Source of the DNA: Phreatobacter sp.
Lineage (GTDB): Bacteria > Pseudomonadota > Alphaproteobacteria > Rhizobiales > Phreatobacteraceae
Reading direction: 5' to 3'
DNA length: 64,000 bases
Assembly (NCBI RefSeq): GCF_030691135.1
Contig: NZ_JAUYFA010000092.1
Coordinates: forward strand, 1 to 64,000
Part shown: one piece after another, positions 42,556-53,574 of the stretch
Layout: each line of letters starts with the position of its first letter
Numbering within the stretch: the stretch's first letter is position 1
Notes under the pieces: model-generated
What the model was told of the DNA's origin: nothing
Seen by the model: only the letters and a program-made list of their open reading frames with translations
Database searches by the model: none
Program-made: the position numbers and the translations under genes

Positions 42556-44163
42556 TTAAGGCCCGGGCCGGCCGCCGGCAGCCGCCAGCGCTTCCGGCGT
42601 ATCGAGGTCGAGATGGACGTCGTCCTCCTCCGCCGAGACCTCGGCGATGGCCTCAGGCGCACCTGCCAGCACCGCCCGCCCGCCCTGGTCGCCGGTGACG
42701 CGCATCAGCTCGACGAAGAAGCGCCGCCCCCACAGGACCGGATTGCCGCGCCGCCCGCCCGCGATCGGCACGACGATGTGTCGGCCCTCTTCGGGGGCGA
42801 AGGCTGCGGCGAGCCGTGCAACCAGCGCAGGTGAGATGCGCGGCATGTCGCCGAGCAGCACCACGGCCCCGTCGACGTCATCGCCCAGCGCCGCGATCCC
42901 CGCCTTGAGCGAGGTGGACAGGCCGGCGGCGAAATCGGGATTGTGGGCGAAGCGCACGGGCATGCCGGTCAGCGCCGCCTGCACCGCCGCCTCCTGATGG
43001 CCGGTGACGACCAGCACGTCGGCCGGCCCCGCCCCGAGCGCCGCCTCCACCGCATGGCGCACCAGCGGCTTGCCGCCGATCTCGGCCAGGAGCTTGTTCG
43101 GCCCGCCCATGCGCGTCGAGCGCCCCGCCGCCAGCACGATGCCGGCGATCCGCGGCGCCGGGGAAACCTCGACGTCTCCCGCCCGCGGTTGCGGTCGCGA
43201 CACGATCTCCATAAGCAAGCCTCCCACCCCCATGCCGGTCACGTCCTGCTTGGTCACGGCGAGGCCTGCCAGCAGCCGCATCAGCACCCAGTCGAAGCCG
43301 TTCTCCTTCGGCGAGCGGGCGCACCCCGGCGCGCCGATGACGGGAACGCCGTCCAGCGTGCCGATCATCAGGAGGTTGCCGGGATCGACCGGCATGCCGA
43401 GATGCTCGACATGGCCGCCCACCGCCTCGAGCGCCGCGGGGATGACGTCGCGGCGGTCGGCGATGGCGGAAGCCCCGAAAACGAGGACAAGATCGGCCTG
43501 CGGGCGCAGTTCGGTGATCACCGCCGCCAGCGCCGCGGCATCATGGGGAATACGCCGATCGGCGACGATTCGGGCCCCGGCCGGGGCGAGGCGGTCGGAC
43601 GTGACCCGGAGGGTCTTGTCGACGACCTTGTCGGCAAGGCCCGGCAGGAGCGTCGAGACCACGGCGATGCGGCGCCGGATGAAGGGGGCGATTTGCACGA
43701 GCGGGCCGGCGGCGAGCGCCTCGGCGACCCTGGCACCCGCCACCGCATAGGGAATGATCTTGACGGTCGCCACCATCTCGCCCGCCTCGACAGCGGCGAA
43801 GGCCGGCAGGGTCGCGAAGGTAATCGCCTCGTCGATGCGGTTGATCCTGTCGATCCCGCTGCGCTCGACCACGAGAACGCCGGCCTCCATCGCGAAGAGA
43901 TTGGCGCGGCCGGTGAAGGCCCGGTCGATGCGCAGACCGGTCCCGGAGACGGCTGCCGCGATTTGCGCGGCCGCCTCGTCCTCGCCGACGTCGCCCGGCT
44001 CGGCCATCGCCACGGTCACCGTGTCGAGACCGGCAGCGGCGAGCGCCGCGATCTCGGCCGCGCCGATCCGGGTGCCCTTCTTCAGGAGCAGGCCGTCCCG
44101 GCGCACGGCATGGGCGACGACGCCGCCCAGCGCTTCGTCCAAGGGCACGGGACCGAACCGCAT
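42556..44163 (-). CDS. Fused MoeA-like molybdopterin-binding / MobA-like cytidylyltransferase
   Basis: A 535-residue protein with two parts. Residues 1-330 are a MoeA/MogA-like molybdopterin-binding domain (RIAVVSTLLPGLADKVV, VLVFGASAIADRRDVIP, VIGAPGCARSPKENGFDWVL). Residues 345-535 are a MobA/MocA-type nucleotidyltransferase (GIVLAAGRSTRMGGPNKLLAEIGGKPLV, LLGDMPRISPALV, RGNPVLWGRRFF). It probably finishes the cytosine-dinucleotide molybdenum cofactor used by the adjacent hydroxylase. AGGAGG precedes the ATG. It is the last gene of the cox-type locus. Confidence 0.9.
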   Translation of the reverse strand: MRFGPVPLDEALGGVVAHAVRRDGLLLKKGTRIGAAEIAALAAAGLDTVTVAMAEPGDVGEDEAAAQIAAAVSGTGLRIDRAFTGRANLFAMEAGVLVVERSGIDRINRIDEAITFATLPAFAAVEAGEMVATVKIIPYAVAGARVAEALAAGPLVQIAPFIRRRIAVVSTLLPGLADKVVDKTLRVTSDRLAPAGARIVADRRIPHDAAALAAVITELRPQADLVLVFGASAIADRRDVIPAALEAVGGHVEHLGMPVDPGNLLMIGTLDGVPVIGAPGCARSPKENGFDWVLMRLLAGLAVTKQDVTGMGVGGLLMEIVSRPQPRAGDVEVSPAPRIAGIVLAAGRSTRMGGPNKLLAEIGGKPLVRHAVEAALGAGPADVLVVTGHQEAAVQAALTGMPVRFAHNPDFAAGLSTSLKAGIAALGDDVDGAVVLLGDMPRISPALVARLAAAFAPEEGRHIVVPIAGGRRGNPVLWGRRFFVELMRVTGDQGGRAVLAGAPEAIAEVSAEEDDVHLDLDTPEALAAAGGRPGP

Positions 44164-44196
44164 CTGCCGCCTCCTAGCCGCGTGCCCGGGTCGATC

Positions 44197-44874
44197 TCAC
44201 GCGATGCCCTGCCGCCAGGCCTGCGTCACCTCGGCGAGGATCGACACGGCGATCTCCGCCGGCGTGATGGCGCCGATGGCGAGGCCGACGGGCGCCTTGA
44301 TGCGGGCCAGCACCTCCGGCGACGCCCCATTGGCGGTCAGCCGCTCGACGCGGCGGGCATGGGTCTTCCGCGAGCCCAGCGCCCCGATATAGAAGCAGTC
44401 CTTCTCGAACGCGTGCATCAGGGCGGGATCGTCGATCTTCGGATCGTGGGTGAGCGCGATGAAGGCGGTGTAGCGGTCGACCTTGAGGCCAGGCAGAGCC
44501 TCGTCCGGCCATTGCGCCAGAACCGTGACGCCGGGAAAGCGCTCGGGCGTGGAGAAGGCCGTCCGCGGATCGACGATGACGGGATCGTAGCCGACCATCC
44601 GCGCCATCGGCACCAGCGCCTGGCTGATATGGACGGCGCCGATGACGACCATCCGCGCGGGCGGCACCTGGACGGTCAGGAAGGCACGCGTCCCCTCCAC
44701 GACACCACTGCGCCCCGTGCGCAGGGCCGTGCGGATCGCCTCCTCCAGCGGATCGCCGGCGAGCGTCTCCGCGGTGACGAGGCGGGCCGCACCACCGTCG
44801 AGATCCGTGACGAGGACGGCGGCGCGCCTGTCGGAACGGGCGGCGTTGAGCGCCGAGAGGAGTGCGAGGCGCAT
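44197..44874 (-). CDS. XdhC/CoxI-family protein, Rossmann half
   Basis: A 225-residue protein equivalent to the C-terminal half of XdhC: ARMVVIGAVHISQALVPMARMVGYDPVIVDPRTAF, ALPGLKVDRYTAFIALTHDPKIDDPAL, FYIGALGSRKTHARRVERL and APVGLAIGAITPAEIAVSILAEV. Such proteins insert sulfurated molybdenum cofactor into hydroxylases. The start overlaps the stop of the other half (TGATG), so the two polypeptides are made together. A single fused protein is the alternative arrangement in other genomes. Confidence 0.88.
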   Translation of the reverse strand: MRLALLSALNAARSDRRAAVLVTDLDGGAARLVTAETLAGDPLEEAIRTALRTGRSGVVEGTRAFLTVQVPPARMVVIGAVHISQALVPMARMVGYDPVIVDPRTAFSTPERFPGVTVLAQWPDEALPGLKVDRYTAFIALTHDPKIDDPALMHAFEKDCFYIGALGSRKTHARRVERLTANGASPEVLARIKAPVGLAIGAITPAEIAVSILAEVTQAWRQGIA

Positions 44875-45197
44875 CAGCCGACCTTCTCGACATAAACGGC
44901 GATCCGTCCACCGCAGGACAGGCCCGCCCGCCACGCCGTCTCGTCTGCGACGCCGAATTCGAGGAGTTTGGCTTTCCCGGTTCCGATCACGTCCAGCGCT
45001 TCGGTGACGACCTCACCCTCGACGCAGCCGCCCGAGACCGAACCGAAGAAGCTGCCGTCCTCGTCGATGACAAGGTGCGAGCCGACCGGGCGCGGCGCCG
45101 AGCCCCAGGTCTCGACCACGGTCGCCACCGCCACCCCCTTGCCGGCTTTCGCCCAGGCCTCGGCCTGTCCGAGAATGTCGTTGTCGGTCGAGAGCAT
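44874..45197 (-). CDS. XdhC-family protein, N-terminal half
   Basis: A 107-residue protein: ILGQAEAWAKAGKGVAVATVVETWGSAPRPVGSHLVI, FFGSVSGGCVEGEVVTEA, and the cysteine-containing RAGLSCGGRIAVYVEKVG. Both cysteines expected to hold the cofactor intermediate are present. GGAGG five bases before the ATG at 45197 fixes that start over a frame extension at 45209. Works with the following half in maturation of the cox-type enzyme. Confidence 0.87.
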   Translation of the reverse strand: MLSTDNDILGQAEAWAKAGKGVAVATVVETWGSAPRPVGSHLVIDEDGSFFGSVSGGCVEGEVVTEALDVIGTGKAKLLEFGVADETAWRAGLSCGGRIAVYVEKVG

Positions 45198-45338
45198 GGC
45201 GGCCTCCATCGGGGAGAAGTGTCCCTCGCAAGACATCGGATGAACCGGGGCGCGGCGCAAGGGCGGGCTGCGCCTGCAAGGCACATCCGGGGAGCCCGTC
45301 ACCCCGCATCAAGGCGTTGCGACGTCCTCAGCGCGTCG

Positions 45339-45359
45339 TGCCCGGGTTTGTCCCGGGCA
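45339..45359. repeat. Palindromic intergenic repeat, copy B
   Basis: TGCCCGGG, five bases TTTGT, CCCGGGCA, flanked by GACGTCC at 45324 side and GGACGTC at 45360 in inverted orientation. It has the same core as the copy at 26945. It lies between the VWA-protein and XdhC genes. Confidence 0.6.
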
Positions 45360-45407
45360 GGACGTCCTTCCGTCAAGGCTGGTGCGCGAAGGAGGCGTCC
45401 CCAACCC

Positions 45408-46598
45408 TCACGGCGCCTTCATCCACCGCCGCGGATCATGGGCACGGTCAGGCCGGCGGGCATCGAGCGCCGCGACGAGATCGGCCACCGCCGCGACGTT
45501 GTGGATGGTGCGGAACTCGTCGACATGGGGCAGCAGCGCGCGGATGCCCTGCGCTTTTGCCTCGAACCCGTCGAAACGCAGCAGCGGGTTGAGCCAGACG
45601 AGCCGGCGACAGGAACGATGCAGCCGGTCGGCAGCGCGAGCGAGATCGGCGGTGCCGTCGCGCTCGAGCCCGTCGGTCACCAGCAGGACGACCGCCCCGC
45701 CGGACAGCACCCGTCGCGACCAGACCTTGTTGAAGGCCGCCAGCGAGGGCGCGATGCGCGTGCCGCCCGACCAGTCCTCGACCGCCGCCGAGCAGGCCGC
45801 GAGCGCCTCGTCCGGATCCTTCGCCTTGAGCATCCGCGTGATGTTGGTCAGCCGCGTGCCGAAGGTGAAGGCGTGGACGTTGCGGCGGTTCTCCATCAGC
45901 GCATGGACGAAATGCAGGATCACCCGGGTGTACTGGTTCATCGAGCCGGAAATGTCGCACAGCACCACCAGCGGCGGATGCTTCATCTTCGGGCCGCGGC
46001 GGGCGAGGTCGATGATGCCGCCGCCCTCGCCGATCGACCGGCGCAGCGTGCGCCTGAGGTCGATCCGCCGCCCGCGGGGATCGGGCGCGAAACGGCGCGT
46101 CATAATGGCATCGTCGGGGAGCACCAGGGCCGCCACCCGCCGGTTCGCCTCGGCGATCTCGGCGGCCGTCATCTGCGCGAAGTCCTTCTTCTGCAGCACC
46201 TCGATGTCGGACACCGTCAGGCTCGCATCGACCTCGATCTCAGGCTTCTCCACCGGCACGCTCTCGGCCTGCTTGAAGAAGGCCTCCTGCAGGCGCAGCG
46301 ACACCGGATCGGGCTTGCCCGGCGCGGCCGGTGCCACCGGCATCAGGATGGAGAGCAGCTTCTCCATCAGGTGACGCTTCTTCCAGAAGATCTCGAAGGC
46401 GGTGCGGAACAGCAGCGAATGCTCGTGCTTCGTCACGAAGACCGCGTGCAGCGTCCAGTAGAAGTCATCGCGCGAGCCGATGCCCGCCGCCTCCACTGCC
46501 GCGACGGCGTCGAGCACGGTGCCCGGGCCGACGGGGAGCCCCGCGATGCGCAGCGCCCGGGCGAAGTGCGCGATGTTCTCGGCCAGCGCATTCGCCAT
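45408..46598 (-). CDS. coxE: VWA-domain protein CoxE
   Basis: A 396-residue protein of the CoxE/YehP-type group, partner of the CoxD ATPase in maturing the molybdenum centre. An N-terminal helical region (FARALRIAGLPVGPGTVLDAVAAVE) is followed by a basic linker and a VWA domain with the MIDAS motif in VVLCDISGSMNQYTRVILHF near residue 215 and EDWSGGTRIAPSLAAFN. The ATG at 46598 overlaps the upstream stop as TGATG, which decides the start over a much longer frame. Cytoplasmic. Confidence 0.9.
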   Translation of the reverse strand: MANALAENIAHFARALRIAGLPVGPGTVLDAVAAVEAAGIGSRDDFYWTLHAVFVTKHEHSLLFRTAFEIFWKKRHLMEKLLSILMPVAPAAPGKPDPVSLRLQEAFFKQAESVPVEKPEIEVDASLTVSDIEVLQKKDFAQMTAAEIAEANRRVAALVLPDDAIMTRRFAPDPRGRRIDLRRTLRRSIGEGGGIIDLARRGPKMKHPPLVVLCDISGSMNQYTRVILHFVHALMENRRNVHAFTFGTRLTNITRMLKAKDPDEALAACSAAVEDWSGGTRIAPSLAAFNKVWSRRVLSGGAVVLLVTDGLERDGTADLARAADRLHRSCRRLVWLNPLLRFDGFEAKAQGIRALLPHVDEFRTIHNVAAVADLVAALDARRPDRAHDPRRWMKAP

Positions 46599-47095
46599 CA
46601 GGCCGGCCTCAGCAGGAAGGCCCAGAGCGGCGAGAGCGCGAGAGACCCGGTATTGTAGGCGGCATGAGCGAGCGCCGTGCCGAGAAAGGCGATGCGCCAG
46701 CCGCGTGCGGCGGACCAGGCGGCATATTGCCAGGCGAACACGACAAAGATCGTCGCGGTGACCGGCGTGCGCACCAGAGTCAGCGGCAGGTGGGCGGCCA
46801 CCGCCGCCGCGACTGCAACCCCCACGAAGGCGGCGCGGGGCAAGCCGATGCGCATGATCGTCAGCCAGTGCAGCAGCGCGAGCACCGCGGTCTCCAGCAG
46901 CGGCGCGATGACAAGCGCCGCCACGACGATCAGCACCGTCGACAGGCCGGAGGGCACCGGCACCGGCACGCGCGTTCCGGCGAGCGCCAGCACTGTCCAC
47001 CAGATCAGCGGCACGAGAAGCAGCGCGGCGCCGATGGCGAGGGCCTTCAGCCAGGGCCGGCGGCCGGGTTCGATGAGCGATGCGGCAGGAGCCAT
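46598..47095 (-). CDS. CPBP/CAAX-protease-like membrane protein, degenerate
   Basis: A 165-residue protein with five or six hydrophobic helices. It resembles the CPBP intramembrane protease fold: APLLETAVLALLHW where an EExxxR motif is expected, AAVAAHLPLTLV for the second and ALAHAAYNTGSLA for the third motif. The first motif keeps a single glutamate and lacks the arginine, so activity is doubtful. It sits inside the coxDE pair with a four-base gap and a TGATG overlap, which is not a usual place. Confidence 0.62.
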   Translation of the reverse strand: MAPAASLIEPGRRPWLKALAIGAALLLVPLIWWTVLALAGTRVPVPVPSGLSTVLIVVAALVIAPLLETAVLALLHWLTIMRIGLPRAAFVGVAVAAAVAAHLPLTLVRTPVTATIFVVFAWQYAAWSAARGWRIAFLGTALAHAAYNTGSLALSPLWAFLLRPA

Positions 47096-47099
47096 GGCG

Positions 47100-48017
47100 T
47101 CAGCGTCCCGCCTTCACCTCGTCGAGGATGGCCTTGGCCTCGCCGCCCTGCATCTTCTGGATGTCGTCCTGGTACTTGAGCAGGACCCCCAGCGTGTCGG
47201 TGACGCCCTGAGGGTCGAGGCCGACGGCATCGAGCTCGGTGAGCGCCGTCGCCCAGTCGATCGTCTCGGCGACGCCCGGCACCTTGAACAGGTCGGATTT
47301 CCTGAGCCGCTGGACGAAGGCGACGATCTCCTTCGTCAGTCGCTCCGGCGCCCCCGGTGCCTTGGCCTTGAGGATGGCGAGTTCGCGCGCCGCGTCGGGA
47401 TAGTCGACCCAGTGATAGAGACAGCGGCGCTTCAGCGCGTCATGGATCTCGCGGGTGCGGTTGGAGGTGACGATGACGATGGGCGGTGCCGGAGCTTTGA
47501 TCGTGCCGAGCTCCGGCACCGTCACCTGGAAGTCGGAGAGCACCTCCAGCAGAAAGGCCTCGAAGGCCTCGTCGGTGCGGTCGAGTTCGTCGATGAGCAG
47601 CACCGGCGGGCCGCGCTCGTCCGGTGCCAGCGCCTGCAGCAGCGGCCGCTTCACGAGGAAACGCTCGGAGAAGATGCCGGAGGCGAGCGCCTCGCGGTCC
47701 ACCTCCCCTTCCGCCTCGGCGAGCCGGATCGTGATCATCTGCGCCGCGTAGTTCCATTCATAGACGGCGGCCGAGACGTCCAGCCCCTCGTAGCACTGGA
47801 GGCGGATCAGGTTGCGCCCGAGCGCCGCGGCGAGAACCTTGGCGATCTCGGTCTTGCCGACGCCCGCCTCCCCTTCAAGCAGCAGTGGGCGGCCCATTTT
47901 CAGTGCCAGGAACAGGACGGTCGCCAGCGATCGGTCGGCGACGTAATCGCCGCTCTTCAACAGGGCGAGCGTCGCGTCGATGGAGGTGGGAAGCGCGATG
48001 GGCGGGGCAGATGTCAC
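47100..48017 (-). CDS. coxD: MoxR-type AAA+ ATPase CoxD
   Basis: A 305-residue AAA+ ATPase needed in CO dehydrogenase systems to sulfurate and insert copper or otherwise finish the molybdenum site. Walker A is LLLEGEAGVGKTEIAKVLA near residue 45, Walker B VLLIDELDRTDEAFEAFLLEVLSD near 115, sensor 1 IVIVTSNRTREIHDALKRRCLYHWVDYP. The start is a GTG at 48017 with GGAG upstream. Genes for its VWA partner and a membrane protein follow. Confidence 0.92.
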   Translation of the reverse strand: MTSAPPIALPTSIDATLALLKSGDYVADRSLATVLFLALKMGRPLLLEGEAGVGKTEIAKVLAAALGRNLIRLQCYEGLDVSAAVYEWNYAAQMITIRLAEAEGEVDREALASGIFSERFLVKRPLLQALAPDERGPPVLLIDELDRTDEAFEAFLLEVLSDFQVTVPELGTIKAPAPPIVIVTSNRTREIHDALKRRCLYHWVDYPDAARELAILKAKAPGAPERLTKEIVAFVQRLRKSDLFKVPGVAETIDWATALTELDAVGLDPQGVTDTLGVLLKYQDDIQKMQGGEAKAILDEVKAGR

Positions 48018-48073
48018 GAAGGCACTCCGGCTGGATGGCGAACCATAGCGCAGCCGGTATGCCGTCGAGAACC

Positions 48074-48910
48074 TCAATCCGCGGAGGCGCGCCGTGCCGT
48101 CGGCGGGCCCGGGTCGAGGGCGAGCCGCGTCGCCTGGGCGATGCCCGTGCCATAGCCGGTCGACAGCGCGATCCTCGCCGGCAGGAGGTTCCGCGTGCCG
48201 CGAACCGGAACGAGGATCACCTCGGCGGAGCGTTGCCGCGCGCTCTGGATGTCGTTGCGGTCGGGCCGGTAGCCGGCGATCGGCTCGAACCGCACGCGGC
48301 AGACCGCCGCCTCACCCTTGTAGCCGCCGATATCCACCTGCCGGGTCTCGACGAAGGAATAGATGAGGTCGAAGCGCTCGCGCCCGCCGAAGACCGGTGT
48401 GCGGCGCTCGCAGGCCGCCGCTCCCGCGACGGGCCCCGTGCCGCCGGCGACGAAAATGCCGGCAGAGAGCGGGTCGAGCACGCCGCGCAGATGTTCCGGC
48501 AGGAGCGGCGTCGCGCGCGGATGCGGCGGCTTGTCGGGGTCGCGGGTGACACCGGTGACGTTGCCGCCGGCCATGTCCATGCGCATCGTCTCGACCTTCT
48601 CACCCGAGCGGATCTCCACGGTGAAGCTGGACGGCACCGGCCCATTGCCGCGGATCTGGCCGGTGGAGATGGCCGTTCCCGCGCCGCCGGCGAAGACAGC
48701 CGCCATGCCGGTGACTCGCGCCTCGAGCGTGGTGCGGTAGGTCCGCCCGTCCGACGTCGAGACCATCGTGCCGCGGCCGATGGAAAGCCCGAGAAAGGTC
48801 ACGGCATAATCGGCGGACACTTCGCCCTGCACCTGTGCGGCGGCAGGCCCCGCAGGAAGGGCGACGAGGGAGAGGATCGACGCGGCGAGGACGGCAAGGG
48901 GGGATTTCAC
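48074..48910 (-). CDS. DUF3108 exported protein
   Basis: A 278-residue periplasmic protein with a signal peptide (PLAVLAASILSLVALPAGPAAAQ), then SADYAVTFLGLSIGRGTMVS, FTVEIRSGEKVETMRMDMAGGNV and PLSAGIFVAGGTGPVAG, the DUF3108 pattern. A large beta-rich single domain is expected. GGAGG before the GTG at 48910 fixes the start; the open frame upstream is noncoding. There is no evident link to the cox genes on either side. Confidence 0.85.
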   Translation of the reverse strand: MKSPLAVLAASILSLVALPAGPAAAQVQGEVSADYAVTFLGLSIGRGTMVSTSDGRTYRTTLEARVTGMAAVFAGGAGTAISTGQIRGNGPVPSSFTVEIRSGEKVETMRMDMAGGNVTGVTRDPDKPPHPRATPLLPEHLRGVLDPLSAGIFVAGGTGPVAGAAACERRTPVFGGRERFDLIYSFVETRQVDIGGYKGEAAVCRVRFEPIAGYRPDRNDIQSARQRSAEVILVPVRGTRNLLPARIALSTGYGTGIAQATRLALDPGPPTARRASAD

Positions 48911-49115
48911 GCGCTGACCTCCGGGGCGACCGGAACGGGCGGTCGGTGTCGATGCAGTGTTCGCGGCGGGTTGGGGCGATTTTGCGGCATGACGGGGGAA
49001 AACCGCCGCGATGAGACGGGCGGACTCCGGATGCAACCATTTTTCGTGGTTTCGATTCGAATTTTCGTTAATGGCCATATGGTAGCAGCGATGCTTCTCA
49101 CGACTCGTGTACGCC

Positions 49116-49493
49116 ATGGGCCAGCCGATGCGCCACAACACGACCCTGATCACGATGCTTGTCGCCTTCGGCGGCATGATCATCGGACTGTTCGTGCTCT
49201 TCCCGGGCGAAGCTTCGCTGATAACCGGCAGCGTCCGCCGGATGATCGACCCGAAGCGCCCCGATCTCGTCCGCCTCGAATACATCACGTCAAACCCGGA
49301 ACTGTCGCGCGGCTGGCGCACGCTGCGGGTGGTCGAGCGTCCCGAGCAATGCCTGCAGCTTATGGAGCACAACCACGCCCATGACCCGCAGATTCCCGGT
49401 CCGCTCGGATCGCTGCGCTGCGTGTCCTATCGCAAGAACGACGAGATGATCGAGGTCCTGCAGGTCCGCCGCATCGCGCCGGATGCGGGCTGA
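49116..49493 (+). CDS. Hypothetical single-helix protein
   Basis: A 125-residue protein with one N-terminal hydrophobic helix (TLITMLVAFGGMIIGLFVLF) and a soluble rest (RLEYITSNPELSRGW, VERPEQCLQLMEHNHA, SLRCVSYRKNDEMIEVLQV). Start uncertain among GTG 49107, ATG 49116 and ATG 49128; none has a strong ribosome-binding site. It is on the opposite strand to the surrounding cox genes and convergent with coxM. No family is recognised. Confidence 0.62.
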   Translation: MGQPMRHNTTLITMLVAFGGMIIGLFVLFPGEASLITGSVRRMIDPKRPDLVRLEYITSNPELSRGWRTLRVVERPEQCLQLMEHNHAHDPQIPGPLGSLRCVSYRKNDEMIEVLQVRRIAPDAG

Positions 49494-49586
49494 ACCGGCC
49501 ACGCCGGATCGAAAACAGAGTCGAAAAAGGCGAAGGGCCGGTGCTTTCGCGCCCGGCCCTCCACTTGTTTCCAATGATCGCTGCGC

Positions 49587-50384
49587 TCAGGCGATGGCAG
49601 CGGCGACGGCGCGCTTGGCGATGACGCCGACGAGATGGGCGCGATAATCCGCCGAGGCGTGAATGTCGCCGTTGAGATCGGCGGCAGGCGTCCCGACGCC
49701 TTCCAGCGATTTCGGGTTGAAGCGCTTCGCCAGGGCCTCCTCCATCGCCGTATGGCGGAAGACGCCGCCCGATCCGGCGCCGGTCACGGCGACCTTCACC
49801 TGGCTGCCCTTCTTGGCGACGAAGACGCCGACGATGGCGTAGCGCGAAGCCGGATTGGGGAACTTCACATAGGCGGCCTTGGCCGGCACCGGGAAGGCGA
49901 TCTTGGTGATCACCTCGTCCTCGTCGAGGGCGGTGGCGAACATGCCGGCGAAGAACTCCTCCGCCGGGATCTTGCGCTTGCTGGTATGGACCGTCGCCCC
50001 CAGCGCCATGAGCGCCGCGGGATAGTCGGCCGCCGGGTCGTTGTTGGCCACCGAACCGCCGATCGTGCCGCGATGGCGGACATGGGGATCGCCGATATGG
50101 CCGGCGAGCTGGGCGAGCGCCGGGATCGCCTGCTGGACGATCGGCGATGCGGCAACCTCGGCATGGGTCGTCATCGCGCCGATGACGATGTTGCGGCCCT
50201 TCTGCTCGATTCCCGACAGGCCGGCGCCCGACAGGTCGACCAGCGTCTTCGGACTGGCGAGTCGCTGCTTCATGGTCGGGATCAGCGTATGGCCGCCGGC
50301 CAGCAGCTTGGGATCCTCGGCCTTGCCGAGGAGCGAGACGGCGCCGCGGACGGTTGCGGCCTTCTGGTACTTGAAAGGATACAT
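49587..50384 (-). CDS. coxM: CO dehydrogenase-type FAD subunit (CoxM family)
   Basis: A 265-residue FAD-binding subunit that passes electrons from the iron-sulfur centres to the quinone or other acceptor. Motifs: DPKLLAGGHTLIPTMKQRLASPKTLVDL with the first FAD loop, and GDPHVRHRGTIGGSVANNDPAADYPAAL with the second. Its C-terminal part (AVTGAGSGGVFRHTAMEEALA) fits the family. Third gene of the S-L-M operon, ATG 18 bases after coxL, with AAAGAGGT before it. Confidence 0.92.
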   Translation of the reverse strand: MYPFKYQKAATVRGAVSLLGKAEDPKLLAGGHTLIPTMKQRLASPKTLVDLSGAGLSGIEQKGRNIVIGAMTTHAEVAASPIVQQAIPALAQLAGHIGDPHVRHRGTIGGSVANNDPAADYPAALMALGATVHTSKRKIPAEEFFAGMFATALDEDEVITKIAFPVPAKAAYVKFPNPASRYAIVGVFVAKKGSQVKVAVTGAGSGGVFRHTAMEEALAKRFNPKSLEGVGTPAADLNGDIHASADYRAHLVGVIAKRAVAAAIA

Positions 50385-50402
50385 GATGACCTCTTTCGAA
50401 CC

Positions 50403-52766
<2,364 letters not shown>

Positions 52767-52830
52767 GACGATCCTCCCTTAGGACGTCGGATGGCGGAAT
52801 GGAGGCTGCGGAAACGGCTTGTGGCGCCGC

Positions 52831-53325
52831 TTATTCCGCAGCCTGGCGCGCGGGGGCCTTGCCGGTCATCGCCTGGGCGCCGGCTTCGACGGCCTTCACG
52901 ATGTTGTGGTAGCCGGTGCAGCGGCAGATATTGCCTTCCAGCTCCTCGCGGATCGTCGCCTCGTCTACCGCGCCCTTGCGGTTCACGATGTCGACGGCGG
53001 CCATGATCATGCCGGGCGTGCAGAAACCGCATTGCAGGCCGTGATGCTCGCGGAAGGCCTCCTGCATCGGATGCAGCTTGCCGTCCTGGGCGAGGCCCTC
53101 GATCGTCACGACCTCGGTGCCCTGGCACTGGACCGCGAAGGTCGTGCAGGACTTCACCGCCTTGCCGTCGACATGGACGACGCAGGCCCCGCACTGCGAC
53201 GTGTCGCAGCCGACATGGGTTCCGGTCAGGTGCAGGTTCTCGCGCAGCATCTGCACCAGCAGGGTGCGCGCATCGACGTCGGCCGTCACCGATCGTCCGT
53301 TGACCGTCAGGGTCACCGTCGGCAT
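52831..53325 (-). CDS. coxS: [2Fe-2S] small subunit (CoxS family)
   Basis: A 164-residue iron-sulfur subunit. The plant-ferredoxin-type cluster is bound by [21 protein letters not shown] near residues 40-60; the second cluster by [11 protein letters not shown] near 103 and [16 protein letters not shown] near 138. Eight cysteines are complete. It heads the S-L-M operon (coxL 64 bases later); GAGGAGGA precedes the ATG. The form I order is M-S-L, so gene order agrees with form II. Confidence 0.94.
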   Translation of the reverse strand: MPTVTLTVNGRSVTADVDARTLLVQMLRENLHLTGTHVGCDTSQCGACVVHVDGKAVKSCTTFAVQCQGTEVVTIEGLAQDGKLHPMQEAFREHHGLQCGFCTPGMIMAAVDIVNRKGAVDEATIREELEGNICRCTGYHNIVKAVEAGAQAMTGKAPARQAAE

Positions 53326-53574
53326 GGGCGTTCCTCCTCACATTCGATCAAAACAGGCGCCTTCGGGATTGTTTTTGTATTCGCCGCCGGCTCCCGCGCC
53401 GGAAACAGCCTGTTTTCGGCGGGAATTACAGTTTGGACCCGTTCTCAACGGAGCGTCAAGCTGGAACCTTGCCACGGTGCAGGCCCGCCCCCCTGCCGGT
53501 GCATCCCCTCCCCCGTTGCATTGTCGCAAGTCTCCCCTAGTCTCTCGCGCCACCATTGCCGCAGGAGACTTTTC

